Assembly: GCF_000264905.1 (NCBI RefSeq)
Contig: NW_006763132.1
Span: 1,155,503 to 1,219,502 of the forward strand
Source: Stereum hirsutum FP-91666 SS1
Taxonomy: Eukaryota > Basidiomycota > Agaricomycetes > Russulales > Stereaceae
DNA length: 64,000 nucleotides
Direction: 5' to 3'
Shown here: piece after piece, positions 25,124 through 37,332 of the stretch
Numbering within the stretch: position 1 is the first letter of the stretch
Layout: each line of letters opens with the position of its first letter
Notes under the pieces: generated by a model
The model's input: only the letters and a program-made list of their open reading frames with translations
Told to the model about the DNA's origin: nothing
Databases searched by the model: none
Made by a program: the position numbers and the translations under genes

Positions 25124-25402
25124 ATGAGTTTTGCAAGGAAGAACCAGCAGCAACTGACAAGCGAGCCTCCTAAGCTTGAATTGATCATCGACTTCCCGAG
25201 CGTTGGCCGTATCATTCAGGCGAAGACGATGGCGCAGGTAGTGAAACAGCAAGGTAACACCAACATTCCTCCAATTGCAGCCATCCTGAACGAGTCCAAA
25301 ACATATGCAAACTACAAGGACTGGTGGACGTTGACGAAGAGCTCTCGAGGCAGCTCTGGGCAGAGCGAGGCCACGCTCGGAACAACCGGGAAGAGCGTGT
25401 GA
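25124..25402 (+). CDS. Small unrecognised protein (92 aa) just upstream of COX4
   Basis: Single uninterrupted ORF whose sequence looks protein-like: a basic start (MSFARKNQQQ), then LELIIDFPSVGRIIQAK, a NTNIPPIAAI segment and YANYKDWWTL, ending in a Ser/Gly-rich tail. I do not recognise a family. It ends only 97 bases before the ATG of the cytochrome oxidase subunit on the same strand, so it could be an independent short gene, the upstream cistron of a shared transcript, or a long upstream ORF. The opposite-strand ORF over the same bases lacks family features. Confidence 0.45.
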   Translation: MSFARKNQQQLTSEPPKLELIIDFPSVGRIIQAKTMAQVVKQQGNTNIPPIAAILNESKTYANYKDWWTLTKSSRGSSGQSEATLGTTGKSV

Positions 25403-25499
25403 CGGCGTGACAGTGACAAGCGGAGGGTGCGAGACGGTCGTCGTTATCGACCTCGACGTTCGGTTCACCACCACCACCATCAACTCCTTTCTCAACGCC

Positions 25500-26197
25500 A
25501 TGCAGTCCGTTCTCCGCGTCGCCCGCCCGGCGTCGCTCGCCATTCGCGCAGCCAGGTCATCCTCTGTCCGCACCATCGCCACCAGCGCCGTTCGCCGCTC
25601 TGAGGACCATCTCGCCTTTGCCCCCACCCTCTTTGGTCCCGGTGCGAAGAAAGGCGAGGTCGCCACCGCTGAGAACCAGTCCACCGGTCTCGACCGTGTA
25701 GAGTCTCTCGGTCTCCTTCAGGGTGTTGAGGTTTGGGATCAAAACCCTCTCGACTCGAGCCGGATTGGGACCAAGAAGGACCCTATCAAGGTCATTTCCT
25801 ATGTACGTCCAGTTTATCTACTTCTCCTTCCCCACTTCTCCTACACCTCTTCTTATCAGAGACTCTTTCTCGAGTCCCCTTCGGATTCATATATATATCG
25901 GCTCACGTCTTGTGTTTCGTCTTTAGTTCCCCGAGCGTACCATTGGCTGCACCGGAAGCCCTGCCGACTCGCACGATATTCAATGGATGGTCCTCAACAA
26001 GGACAAAATCCGTCGCTGCCATGAGTGTGGCTCTGGTCCGTTGACTTCCCTTCTGCTTCTCCCCGTCCATGTCTCATATCATTCTGTATCCTTTTCGTGT
26101 TACAGTGTACGAGCTCGACTACAAGCCTGACGAGGTCGTCCTGCAAGAACTCCACCCCCAGGAGCAACTCTCCGAGCCTGCTCACGGCCACCACTAA
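25500..26197 (+). CDS. COX4: Cytochrome c oxidase subunit COX4/Vb, mitochondrial
   Basis: Zinc-binding structural subunit of respiratory complex IV (yeast Cox4, mammalian COX5B). Three exons (25500-25802, 25927-26035, 26106-26197) give 167 residues. The first 35 residues are Arg/Ser/Ala-rich and acid-free, a clear mitochondrial presequence. The mature part has LGLLQGVEVWDQNPLDSSRI, then FPERTIGCTGSPADSHDIQW and IRRCHECGSVYELDY: one Cys in GCTGS and the CxxC of CHEC fit the zinc site of the family. The acceptor before FPERT and the donor after CGS are exact GT-AG matches. The protein ends in HGHH. Confidence 0.95.
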
Positions 26198-26660
26198 ATC
26201 TCTAGCTAGTGTGATGGTGGGATGTACTCCGATCCGGCGCGCCGTACAATTTTATCGTCTTTTTCGCGCATTCTATCGGCTAGCGTTGTCTGCTTCTGTT
26301 CTGCTAGACGGCATCTAGAGGCATGAGGATCATTGTCCAGAGCGGCTTGCAGTGACCGCGCCTATCAGGTTCATCAAGACGACATACTGTTTTCTTCGTC
26401 TGTCGGAGTCAGGTTCTGAGACTGACCTTCAACTGTGTAGGCGGCGTGATTCTGTTCAAGCTCCTGCTTTACCTTCCGCCCAATAGTAATCCCTCGATTA
26501 CGGCATTGATATACAGCAGAAGTAAGATCTACACATGGCCTACAGTCTGATGTCCGTGAAATCTGTACGCAGACCTTATGGTGCCTTCAGAATACCCGAC
26601 GATTCCATGGCACCACCATTGTGCAACTACAACTAGCCTCGACGTAGCTCATTCGAGGCT
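26198..26660. other. Convergent intergenic region
   Basis: 3' ends of COX4 (+) and the serine hydrolase (-) face each other across about 460 bases. No ORF with support; presumably 3' UTRs of both genes. Confidence 0.5.
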
Positions 26661-28621
26661 TCACGAGCGGTACAGTATCGCACCTGTAGCTGGAACGCTC
26701 AAGTACCGCTGGCCATTCGGGTCATTTCCGAATAACAACTGAGTGGTCGGATGTCCGAAGTTGTACCCGATGTCGAGATCTACCACGGGAACCATACAAC
26801 GCCAGTTTGGGATGCCGTTTTGACCAGAGAACCCGAAGGAGATCCTGTCATACATGAAGCATGGCTTAGAACTAGAGCTCCCAACATGCAAAGGTAGGAG
26901 TGAAAACGGACCTGAACTCCTCCACGCCCGGCCTAAACGTAGGCCACAACGTTACCTTATCCCCAGCCGCAACCGCACCCAGCAGCAACGTTACGGCGTC
27001 CGTCCCCTCCAGAATGACCTGATGAGCCCATAACGCCCCATCGTCGAGACTGATATTGATATAGGTCTGACCGTCGGAAGAGGTCCAGTCGCCCTGGTAG
27101 AGATCGGCAGAGATGCTGTCCTTGAGATTGTCGAAGGCTGGAAAGCGTCCACTGCGAGGAGGGCGAACTCAAGCATGTCGCTATACAAACTTGTGGACAT
27201 GACCATGACTCCGTACCCGGAGAGGGGGTTGATCGCGAAGGAAGCTTGGTAGGCATCTCCGGAACCGCCTAGGAGAGAGTACCGGGGATCGTCAGTGGCA
27301 TTCCTAATTCCAACGTAACGGCGGTGAAAGAGGAAAGTGAACTTACTCTTGGTGAACAGTCTCTCGACTCTTCCGTGCGTGTTCCTGAGCTTGAAGATCT
27401 CCCAAGGAAGACCCATCTCAAACTCGTCATCCCAAAGCGCACTGACTGGTCGGAGCCATTCCCGCATCGTTGCCGGTGTCAAGATACTGTTGTTCTTCGA
27501 GGTGTCGAGCATCATCTGCATCATGAGCTCCATATCGGCAAGGGAGGTGAAAAGTCCACCAGCAGGGTCCCCTACCGGACTTAAGTTGTCCTACAATTGG
27601 ACCATCGAACCAACAGATTCAGTATCATGCTAATTGGAGCAGAGAACAAAGGAGAGGCAGAACGTTCTAACGCGCACTTACTGCGATCGAAGGATCCGTC
27701 GAACACACGGCAAACCTCTTCGCCTGATCGTCGTCCGGGTGAAGCGCCGTACTGTTCATCCCCAACGGCCCAAACAGATCCCTTTGCAACAACTCCAGAT
27801 GTGTCGCCGGCGGATCCTTCGCCACAGCCATATTGACCATCCCAGTCAACGCGTAATCTAAATTCGAGTACATCGGCCAGCTCCACATCGGCAGCGGCTG
27901 GTTCGTCGTCGCGATCGCGTTGAAGAGGTCGTCGACCGTGGTTTCCGCGAGGGTCGGCGCGGTGCTGTTCGTGGTCGTGTTCTGGGGCCAGTTGGTCAGG
28001 TTGGTGGGGATATTGGCGGGGAGGCCCGCGATGTGGCCCATTATGGAACGGAGCGTCCAGAGCGAGGGGTCGACGGAGGGGTTCGATTGTGCGATTTCGG
28101 TGAGGTTGGGGAAGTATTTGGTTATGGGATCATCACTGTCAGCACAAAATGTACTGTCAGCTCAGACAAACGGGGTTTCATGGATATGCTCACAGAGAAA
28201 CAAGGCCTTGCTGCTTGAGATACATGGTCTCGGCGGCAGTGATGAGCTTCGAGGTGGAATCGACCCGGTAAATAGTGTTTTTGTCAGGAGTTCCGCCTTG
28301 CAGAGAAGAATCGGTCTCGTTCGCTATTCTGATACCATACCCCTTCTCAAACACGGTGCCATTCGCAGTGACGACCGCAAGAACGAGACTGTCAATATTG
28401 GGAGTTCCGGTATGGTTTGCGTTGAAGGCCGCAGTGACTAGATCATCGAGAACGGAAGAGGCGTTTGCGATGCCGTCCGTAGATACGGTTGGAGGATATG
28501 ACGCCAAGACGACAGGGAGAGGGGGTATGCACGGAGAAAGGGAGGCAAGAACGGATTGAGCGCTGGTAGACGACGCGAACGTCAAGGCCGCTGTGAGAGC
28601 TAGAGCAGTCAGAGACGGCAT
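26661..28621 (-). CDS. Secreted beta-lactamase-fold serine hydrolase
   Basis: Member of the class C beta-lactamase/LACTB/esterase superfamily (serine hydrolase with S-x-x-K). Signal peptide at residues 1-22 (ending SSTSA). The catalytic motif is S122-T-S-K125 in YRVDSTSKLI, and the second motif Y-S-N appears in MYSNLDYALTGMV. Further family blocks are TLRSIMGHIAGLP, LFGPLGMNSTAL, and DPAGGLFTSLADMELMM. The C-terminal domain (QGDWTSSDGQTYINI, LFGNDPNGQRYLSV) resembles the lipocalin-like or beta-barrel domain seen in fungal homologs. Several N-x-S/T sites. In fungi such proteins are esterases or hydrolases of unknown natural substrate; antibiotic hydrolysis should not be assumed. Confidence 0.87.
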
Positions 28622-29806
28622 GGTCAGCCACCGATGGAATGGGTTTCAAACGGGCTCAATGAGTGTGGTGGTTGTAGGATGCGAATATTAGGTGAAAAGA
28701 ATGGTGAGTCACACATAACGCCCATGGGCTGTTTATTTGTACTGTAAGCCTATCACCGTCTGTGTAGCTTAGGCGTACTTTAGGTTGGCAAGAACACGGT
28801 TATGGCATATGCTAGAGTCATACGACCACTCGAAGCCGTCTGTGATGGATAAGTAGGGGTCTTTGTATGTAACCTTCGAAGCTTGGAAGACGCATATGCC
28901 TGAGGATGATCATGACCCAAGTGATGATGTGCGGCGAAGGCTTGGCAGAAAGCCAAAAAAAAGCGCATCGTGTCGTATGCTTACCAGGTGTTTCAAAGTG
29001 CATCCGAGGGAGCGATCAAACTTCCATAGCTCTGAGATCTGAGTGCTTGGTCTGAGCCAATTGCAACGCACTACAGTCGAGATCCCACCTCTCCTTGTCG
29101 TCGCGGCATGCTGCAGTGCAGTCAGCACTTGCCGACTTGAACTAAATGACCGCAGCCGCAAGAAAGGTGGCTAAATATGTCAAGGGCCCCTGCCGGCTCT
29201 GGCGCCGGTTCTCCATGGGCCTTCTGTTGTACTATAGCATGGTGAGCGGGAACACTGTCATGTACACAGACACGGCGGTGCTCAATCTCTGACTCGAGGA
29301 TCCCTAAGAATCAATGGTTCAGTCTACATGTCTATTTGCTCACGCAAAATCAGTGGAAATAATATCGAACAGATTACGCACACTTGCAGTTGCACAGACC
29401 TGAGGTCCTACTGGCGTTGAGCGCGAATAAGTATCTGATCCTTCGAATGAAGGCCAGTCGCGACTTTGTACCGGCCGGCGTCTATTTTAGGCGCTCCGTT
29501 GCGGTGACACAGACCAGCTCGGAACGAACCGAGGCTGCATTTGACGTTCGCAAGACATTCAGCGTCCTTTTCTCAGGTTTAAGCTACTGCCGATAGCTCA
29601 GTGTCTCTCGTCCTTCCTATGGCGATTAATGAATGTCAGACCACGCTGTAGAACAAAAGTCTTCACGTCTTTGGGCCCAATAAGTTATATAAAGATTACA
29701 AGCGCGCTTTACAATATCGATCCAGCCGACAATACATCCCAACTGATACGAGGGAGTCTAAGTGAATAATGTGGATAATGATGATGTGTCGTTCCTATCC
29801 AACTTC
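28622..29806. other. Intergenic region, no gene recognised
   Basis: About 1.2 kb upstream of the serine hydrolase and downstream of RlpA-like protein A. Short ORFs at 28780-29161 (-) and 29384-29596 (+) have no recognisable features. Confidence 0.4.
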
Positions 29807-30479
29807 TTAGTTGAACTTCCAGTCTGCGTAGATCACACCGACAGACTCGTCAGCAAAGTAGCTGAAGAGGCTGGGCGAGATATCGAGGCCTCCGTTGGGG
29901 CAGCCGGGGCACTGTAGTGTCAAGGATAAAAATGTCAGAGAACAAAACATATGGACGCGGGCTATTAGAGAGACATACCTTGTCCACAATGGTAGCGGAG
30001 GTCGACTTGCCCTTGTACGAGATGGTGATTGAACGGCCGCAATCTCCACCGGAGCCGTATTGCTATAGATTTTGTACGTAAGTGACGATGTTCATCGACG
30101 AAGGGATTGGGTTGAGCGCGGAGCGATGACCTACAGCAGCGTTGAGAGCGACAACCTAATGAGGAGCACATATAGATGTTGGGTTCAAGTGAGTTCACTT
30201 CGGTGAAAGGTTGTCACTCACGTGTTCACTGTCAGAGTGCGTCTGACCACAAGCTCCGGCAGCGCTGTAAGATCCCAACCACACATGAGCAACTCATCCT
30301 GAAATTGATGTTCATGACGAGTCGCAGGAAGTGACATACCCGCCGACTTCGTAGTAGGTCATGCGTTCATTGCTGTACGACTGCCTCTTGCTGAGTCCGT
30401 CGTCGATGGGTTTCGCGAATCCGGGTGAGGCAGCGAGAAGAACTGAAGAAGCACCGAGGAAGAGAGTAGAGAGACGCAT
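29807..30479 (-). CDS. Secreted RlpA-like double-psi beta-barrel protein A
   Basis: Small secreted protein with a double-psi beta-barrel as in RlpA, barwin and expansin domains; basidiomycete members include proteins annotated as riboflavin-aldehyde-forming enzyme. Signal peptide residues 1-22 (MRLSTLFLG...GFA), a propeptide-like stretch ending LSKRQS (Kex2-type KR), then MTYYEVGGAAGACG, QYGSGGDCGRSITISYKG, the conserved Asp-Cys block TIVDKCPGCPNGGLD, and SPSLFSYFADESVGVIYADW. Four or five introns, with one exon of only about 20 nt (ALNAA segment). The ATG at 30479 is chosen because it gives the signal peptide; ATGs further upstream add a non-secretory extension. A close paralog sits at 48934-49609. 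Confidence 0.87.
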
Positions 30480-32264
30480 TCTTGTAGGGAGTGTGTTAGG
30501 TGGGCCGGGAAGTTGGTTTGAAAGGGCTTGGGAGGGATTGGGAATGAGTTTCGACTGCCTGAGCACAACGGTTTATATACCATTCACTTTGGCTTGCCAG
30601 CTCATATCTGTTTACCCTGGCCATACCTCAACCGTACCGCGAGATACTTTGCGAAGTTGAATCGACAAAGGGGTTTAGACTAGCAAGCGCTCCGCTGCTG
30701 TGCTGATTGAACCTCGAAACAGTGCCGTGCCATGAGGACCCAGACGACCGTGTTTATTGGTATAAACTACGCGGGAAACCCACAGGGCCGCCACAGACAT
30801 CTACGAGGACAAGTTAGGTCAGATAGTGGCCCTATGAATGAATAAATTTCTTGAGCGTACCAGGTATCTTGCCTTTCTCACGAGTCACGTAACAAGCCAT
30901 CCAAGACATACTTCCAGCGCTTGCGGTAGCGCTATCGTCCGTAGCAATCGATCTTGATGGACGAGCATGGCAATGCTTGCACCAGCGTGCTGGCAAGTAC
31001 GTATGAGCCATATGGCACCACAAGAAAGACCGTAGAAACGGAGGAACGGTATACCTACATTCGTGTCTTTTTACGCGTTTGGTAACGCAAACTGTTTCCA
31101 GTATTGTTTCATTGCCAAAACTATACTAAAAGGAAGTTCGCCCGACAGCAGTTGCTGCGCTGTGGTGACCCTTTGAATTGCCAGCAAACTTGACGCATGT
31201 CGTGTAAAGCTTTGTCCATCTAATCAGTATACGACCATAGTTGTCAGGCGCGCCTACACCAGCGAACTCCGTAAATACTAAGGAAATATCCACACGGAGT
31301 CCCTAGACTGAAATATTACCGACGAGCACCCGAGTGAAAAATATCAGTGAATGTTGAAGATTCTAAAGATTGGCCACTGACCATGGGTATTCCATATCGT
31401 TAGACCGCCATGATTAACGGATATGTTTGCAGCCGAACCAATTGGGATCTTGCTTAAGCTGAGACTCCAAGCGCTGTGAGCCCCACGTCCGACCCCAAAT
31501 CACCGTACAGGGTATCGAGTTCAAATCAATGGATCACGTGGAAAACAGACGTACGGAACGCCATGATGGTACGACGAGCGCAAAGCAGTGCTTTTGACCC
31601 CCTTGATTTTGCGAAGGACGACGACGATGAGCGAGTACGTCGGTAGTAACAAGACTCCGCACAGAGAAGGCTAGTATTTGTAGATCATGAATCATCGAAC
31701 ATCTGAGGAGTCAGTCCTTCGGAGTTTCGAGAGTGCCTTATGAGTTGTGTTTGCCGCAGTGTACAGAGGATGGAAGCTCTGACATCCCACGGGCTTGCTC
31801 CATATCGATTGTGAAGTCCGGAAAATACCCGTTTCAGAATGGCTGAAGAGGGAAGAGAGACACGTGGCTGTTAAGATACAAACATGCGACCGAAGCACAT
31901 ATCCGATGACCTGGCAGCCAGTGGCCGAAACTAGGCAGGCTATATTGGAGAATTCTGAGTAGTACGGTCACTTGTCAAGTTCTGAAGCCTGAAGAAGTCC
32001 ATGAGCAGAACCGACGATAGCATACAGACTGTACGAGGACTCACGTTTAGACAAGAGCTCGGCGCTGTTCACAGTAATGCCATGGCGCCTCAGCTCGCAT
32101 TGTTCTCACTGCATCATACCTTGACAGTGCACTTTGAACAATAAAAGCACAGCAATGGTTGGAGATGTCAAGAGTCGAGGTGTTTACAATCATTATGCAT
32201 GCGTATCCGGAGCGGTCGATTATTGTACAGGTATTCGGACTCGGGTCCTTGCTTCTATCCTTCT
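30480..32264. other. Long intergenic region, no gene recognised
   Basis: About 1.8 kb. The first 100 bases hold the promoter of RlpA-like protein A, with TATATA on the minus strand near 30575. The sequence AGCGCTCCGCTGCTGTG near 30688-30704 is similar to one upstream of paralog B. The rest has scattered short ORFs without support. Confidence 0.4.
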
Positions 32265-33740
32265 TTAGGAGATGAACGTACACTCGTTGTAGATGTACCC
32301 TTCCGCCTCCAACCCACCCGACAAGCCAGGTAAGATTTCATCCGGACCAGTGAGCGTAATCTTCCCAGGGTTGTGCCACTAGGTGACCCGATCCAGCCAG
32401 TTAGCCAGGATTTCGAGGCCTGCAATCACAAGAAAACACACCTGATAAATGTATGGCTTCGTGCCCGCCACATAGCTCACCACGGCCTTGACAACAGTCG
32501 GAATCTCCGCCAAAAAGTCCACCTTCTCGATCAAACCTTTCTCCTTTCCAGGACCTCCCAGATCAACATTTATCGTCCCAGTCACGTTGCCTGGTGCCTC
32601 GGGCAAAAGCGAAGGGCCAGCCCAGTGGAAGAGGAGTCGCGAGGGCTCATCATAGCCGGTATCGGGATCGTGAGCGGCGTCCAGGTGAGTAGCCCTGGAC
32701 TTGACCACCGCATTCGCATCCTGCTCTTCTCCCGGCCACTTCGTCTCCGCCGTCACTGCGACGAGCTTATTCGCAATTACGAGGCCCCCTACGCTGACAT
32801 TGACGAAGCCAGACCCCGCACCCTTCCCTCCGTAGTCGTTTATCGTGGTGAAATCCATGAGGATCGCGGAGACACCTCCATGCTGTTGGCTTTGGAAGTG
32901 CCCGAAGTTCCAGCGAGCTGCAACGAGGTTGGGGCGCATGCCCTGGATGGCGTGCACGAACATGCCGGGACCCTCGACGCTCGTCGCTTTGCCGTTCTGA
33001 ATGACATGACCAGTCGCGACAGCCCTCGGCCAGAACCTGTGGATGACGTATCCGTCTGGCTTCTCAAGGTCGTGGCCGAAATAGGAGTATCCTCCCTTGG
33101 GGCCCTTTCCGATCTTAAAACCGGGAACAGAGGTAGGACGACGGACGTCTAGGGAGATCTGAAGGTCACTGGAGAAGTTGACATTGATGGTATAGGATTC
33201 AGCGTATTCGGAAGGAGAGTCGGAGGATTTAGGAAGAGTCTTGTGAGTGATGGTGAACTGGTCGGATCTGCTCGATCGTTTATCGAGACCGGGCGGGGGA
33301 GTAGTGAAATTGGAGACATTGATGGAGCGCCAAGTGGTCTCCTTGGTGTTTGGATTGTAGATCCTGCAGGTGGCCTGAACGGTGGGATACCATACACTGA
33401 GAGTCACATCAGTACGATATTTCTTGCGACCTCCGCTATGGGCGATGATGATGTCAGCCCACTCACCCTATGGACGAGTGAATAATCTGGACCATCAAAC
33501 TCGTTCCATCCTCCAGAATATGGTACCAGATTTGAGTCTCGGCGACGAACCCGCCGGAACACAACCATTCGGTGTCCTTTGGCTCAAGCTCGCCAAAAAG
33601 CTCGTTGGGACCCTTGCCGGTAGAAACGGGATGGAAGTTTGGGGCTGTTGGGTCAACAGGGGCGGAAGTCCTGGTAAGGGTGTCAGAGTACACTGGGGCA
33701 TCTGAGTGGAGAATACGCACGAAAAGAACGAGGAAAACAT
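32265..33740 (-). CDS. SVF1: Svf1 family protein (survival factor 1)
   Basis: Cytosolic/peripheral lipocalin-like protein; yeast Svf1 is needed for oxidative and cold stress survival and acts in ceramide transport. The first exon encodes MFSSFFS, and removal of a 52-nt intron joins it to TSAPVDPTAPNFHPVS, the usual fungal start. Following blocks are EWLCSGGFVAETQIWYHILE, TCRIYNPNTKETTWRS, GPKGGYSYFGHDLEKPDGYV, IHRFWPRAVATGHV, GMFVHAIQGMRPN, AARWNFGHFQSQQ and the late FLAEIPTVVKAVVSYVAGTK. The last exon, KITLTGPDEILPGLSGGLEA, ends ECTFIS. Family length and order are complete. The gene is divergent from the Acl4-like gene. Confidence 0.92.
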
Positions 33741-34261
33741 GTTGTCGATTTACGAGAAGGTGTTCGTGGTGGTTGGAGGCAGAGCTTGCTCACGAAGGCC
33801 AGTCTGCTTCACGCTTGCACATCGAGGCCTTTCCGCACGCGGCCGGCGTCTTGGCAGACAAATAGGGATGACGAGGCTGCCGATCTCCCCAGTGGCGGTG
33901 GCCCATTCCGAGTCCCATTCTCTCTTGTTGGTTGTGGATATTACCATGGAACAAAGTACCTGGAGCCATTTCTGCTACTTCTCACAGTCGGTGTTGTACA
34001 GAAAATAATACAGCACGTATAATTTCCCAACTTCGCGAACAATTCGCGAATGGTCAAAGACTCAGAGACGGGAGCCGTCGAGTCGGAGTCTGATAAGATT
34101 AGAGCAATTTATCACTGTGGCGGCGCCACTGACTGGCCAACTTTTCTTCACTTACAGTACCGTCATTTCCTGGAGCACTGTATCTAGCCTCTTCATTCTG
34201 AGCCCTTACTGTATCTGTACCAACTCATACGCGATCACCTCCAAAGTCTTTATTTCTGATC
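33741..34261. promoter_or_regulatory. Bidirectional promoter region of SVF1 and the ACL4-like gene
   Basis: 521 bases separate the two divergent start codons, so both promoters must lie here. No clear TATA box was found; I cannot define individual sites. Confidence 0.45.
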
Positions 34262-35712
34262 ATGGGCCGAACACGAACCAAGACCCGTAAAACGAAACCT
34301 CCTGTCGTCGAAGTCCAGGAAAAAGCCACATCCACTTCACAGTCACAACCCTCCGTATCCTCCCTCATCGAAAAAGCCCAGGAGCTCATTGTACAGTGTG
34401 ACTATGAACTAGCTGGAAGATTTGTTCAGCGTGTATTGGAGAGGTCCCCAGACCATGCGGAAGCACTTGAAATGATGGGGGTTGTACAGCTTGAGACGGG
34501 AGAGCTCGATGCTGCAAAGGAGGTATGTTCAGACGTCCCGCCTTACATCTCGTCGTTTCCTCTACATATTTGAAACCATATAGCTGACAATAATATCCTC
34601 ATGCTTGCCTACAATTGCAGACCTTCCTATCGTTAATTTCACCACAATCACCACAACCTCCACCTCCAGCCGCCTACCTTTACCTGGCTCAATTGAGCGT
34701 CGAAGATCCTCAGGAAGCATTGCAATATTACAGAGCGGCAGTTGACATCCTATCCATCCAACTCCAGGGAAAAGAGCGAGCCGTCGACTCGGCTGCAAAA
34801 AATGAAGACGAACAAGAGACGAGGCGGACGATTGTGAGAGCACTGATTGGGCAAGTCGAAATTTGGATGGACCCAGAATACGAACTGTGGTATGTGACAA
34901 TTTCACTTGTGTGTTCAATTCATCGCTCACCGTGTGATGGTGTGGTTCATGTCTGTGTAGTTTTGACCCAGCAGCGGAGAAGACATGCGAAGATCTGCTA
35001 GAGTTGGCATTGCAGACAGATCCGGATAACGTCGAAGCGCTGCAATCGTTAGCTTCCGTGCGCATGTCACAACAACGGCCGGATGACGCAAAATCATTAC
35101 TTGAAAAGTCCTGGAATTCCTGGAAGAATCTCGAGAATGGTATGTGACTACTCAGTTTCTATACATGTCTCACTCAAAGATGATTTCGTTTTCAGATGAC
35201 CCACGGCTGCCACCAATACCCTCCCGTCTTGCCCTCACAAAACTCTTCCTCGAGCTCGAACTCTTCACACCTGCGCTTCTCGTCCTGACGGGCATCATGG
35301 CAGCAGACGACGAAGAAGTCGAGGCATGGTACCTTGAGGGATGGTGTTTCTTCATGATGGCGGAGATGGCTCACGAACAAGGTGGAACGATGGATGAATT
35401 GAGCTGGGAGACTTTGGCACAGGATTCGAGGGATTGTTTGGAGACGTGTAAAACGGTAAGTCTCAGTGGATATCTGCCCACCTCCTTTTCCCCCCTCGGG
35501 GACTGATGATGGGATGGTCGACGTTGTTTTCCTAGCTTCACATGAATCAAGAGCATCCAGATTTACCATTATTGGAGCACGTAAGTGAGCTGATAGAGAA
35601 GTTGGAGGAGTTGGGCGTGAAGGCTTCGCCTGAGGAGGAAGGTCAGGAGGAAGGTGGAGATTGGGAGGACATGGAGGATAGTGATGACGATGAGGATATC
35701 GAAATGTCATAG
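34262..35712 (+). CDS. ACL4: Acl4-like TPR protein (assembly chaperone of ribosomal protein L4)
   Basis: TPR superhelix protein related to yeast Acl4, which binds newly made Rpl4 and escorts it to the nucleus. A basic N-terminus (MGRTRTKTRKTK) is followed by TPR-like pairs: AQELIVQCDYELAGRFVQRV, DHAEALEMMGVVQLETGEL, AAYLYLAQLSVEDPQEALQY, ELALQTDPDNVEALQSLASV, ALTKLFLELELFTPALLVLT, and AWYLEGWCFFMMAEMAHEQG. The C-terminus is strongly acidic (DWEDMEDSDDDEDIEMS), as in Acl4. Four introns are inferred (near 34522-34620, 34893-34962, 35140-35195, 35456-35537). Domain order and acidic tail make the Acl4 call likely rather than a generic TPR protein. Confidence 0.82.
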
Positions 35713-36208
35713 AGGTTTTTGGAACGGTTACCCGTCTCTCTCAGTCGACATGGTCTTTTTAGGTCTCTGCCTGGACTCATCCGTGGCCGTGGAGGATCAC
35801 CGATAAAAGATTTCCTTGGGTTTGCGACTCGTGATACCGTTAAAGCGTTACACCTCTATTGTCATCCCGCACGCACACACGCCACAGCTTTGGACAATGC
35901 AACACGAGCTTAGTTTGTCTCCTGAGCCTCACACGCCTGTCAGAGTTGGTTGATATACCGCCACTGAAATTACGGTCGGCTCGTATTAAAATGTTCTGGC
36001 CAACTAACTTTCAGCATCGATACTCCACGTCCTCCTCCGACTAGTTCATCTCGTGGTATGGTGTGTTTCCTTCAATATTATCTTTGGTCGTTTTTTCGAC
36101 TAATATGCCCACTGCGATGGTGGTACAGAACTCAATAGGGTCGGAGTCAGACTTCGAAGAACTAAGTTAGTCTCTGTTACTTCATCTATCGAACCCCTCG
36201 ACATAACC

Positions 36209-37332
36209 ATGCCTGCCTCACCCATGGATCAACGTCTCAGCTCGCTCTCGCTCTCCGCTGAAAGCAGCGACGACCGTTCTAAAAGTCCGGCTGACGAGGA
36301 ATACCCTCACCATGAGAAGTTCTACTTCGATGATGGGAGTGTAACTTTCGTCGTACGTTCTGTCCACTCTTTTGTTTCCCTATTCGGTGAGCTAACCTGC
36401 GCCACGCAGGTCGATGGGACGGCGTATTGCCTTCACCGCTTCCTGTTCAACCTGCATTCGGACACATTCTCTAAGACGTTCCTTGCCGGACGTAAGGACA
36501 CCAAGTCACCCATCTTCTTACAAGACGTAGAGAAGAGTCAGTTCGATGCGTTTTTGAACGTCTTGTATCGCACGTACGTACTGTGATGCCTAGTATCTAT
36601 CCTCACTGTCTACAGTATGTTCACGAAGCTTCAATCTTTAGTTCCTATACTTCGAACCCGATCATGGCCGCCCCAGCCTGGGCCTCCGTCCTCCACCTTG
36701 CCTCGGAGTGGAATTTCCCCTCTATCCGAGAACTTGCTATACGGAGCTTTACACCATCGGCCTCTGACGTCGACAAGGTGGTGCTCGGTCATCGTTATCG
36801 TTTTGAAGAGTGGCTTCTTCCTGGATATACCGGCCTCGTTGAAAGGAAGGAGCCACTCACGCTTGCGGAGGGTACGAGGCTTGGTATGGAGGATGTTGTT
36901 TCGATCAATAAGGCCAGAGAGAATATTCGGACGACAAATTCAAGGGCTCCTGTGCGAAAGAATGAGATAACCCAGGACATATATTGCCAGTATTGCCGCC
37001 AGAAGAATACCTACACATCCGACGGCACACAGTCGACAACGGGCTGCAAGGGCACCACTGGCTATCAGTGCACTTACAATGTCACGCTGGCCACCATCAC
37101 CTCCAAGCCAACTCCTCCGGCTGCCCTTCCTTCGACGGCCGAAATCAGTCAGAAGGTCAAAACTCTCATCCCCCGCTCGTCCCTCTCGTACGTCCCTGCC
37201 CCACTGACTCATTGTGGATTTGTTTTAACTAGGCTGTCGAAACAGGCGTTGAGGATTGTGACCTGGATTCGGACACATTATCCACTACTACCGTGCCAGC
37301 TGCGAAGAAATCTGGTCCGTGCAAAGGATTGA
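36209..37332 (+). CDS. BTB/POZ domain protein of the expanded agaricomycete type
   Basis: A Ser-rich start leads into a BTB fold: KFYFDDGSVTFVVDGTAYCL, HRFLFNLHSDTFSKTF, PIFLQDVEKSQFDAFLNVLY. It is followed by the helical part common in this family: WASVLHLASEWNFPSIRELA, DKVVLGHRYRFEEWLLPGYT, EPLTLAEGTRLGMEDVVSIN. Two introns follow FVVS-less exon 1 and the LYRT segment. Unusually, a Cys-containing C-terminal extension (YCQYCRQKN, GCKGTTGYQC) continues for about 100 residues. The 3' end is uncertain: with the intron at about 37188-37232 removed, the continuous frame stops at 37332, but another frame of the last exon is open to 37370 and reads like a basic, Lys-rich tail (GLKGKNCRGKKGRS). Function is unknown; such proteins may act as adaptors. 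Confidence 0.75.

Noticed and set aside
25019..25684. 221-codon minus-strand ORF opposite the 92-codon ORF and COX4 exon 1
   Set aside because: It lies antisense to COX4, has no domain features, and owes its length to high GC content.
26661..28621. Antibiotic-resistance beta-lactamase acquired from bacteria
   Set aside because: The intron-rich structure, fungal-type signal peptide and extra C-terminal domain fit the common fungal serine hydrolase family; no sign of recent transfer.
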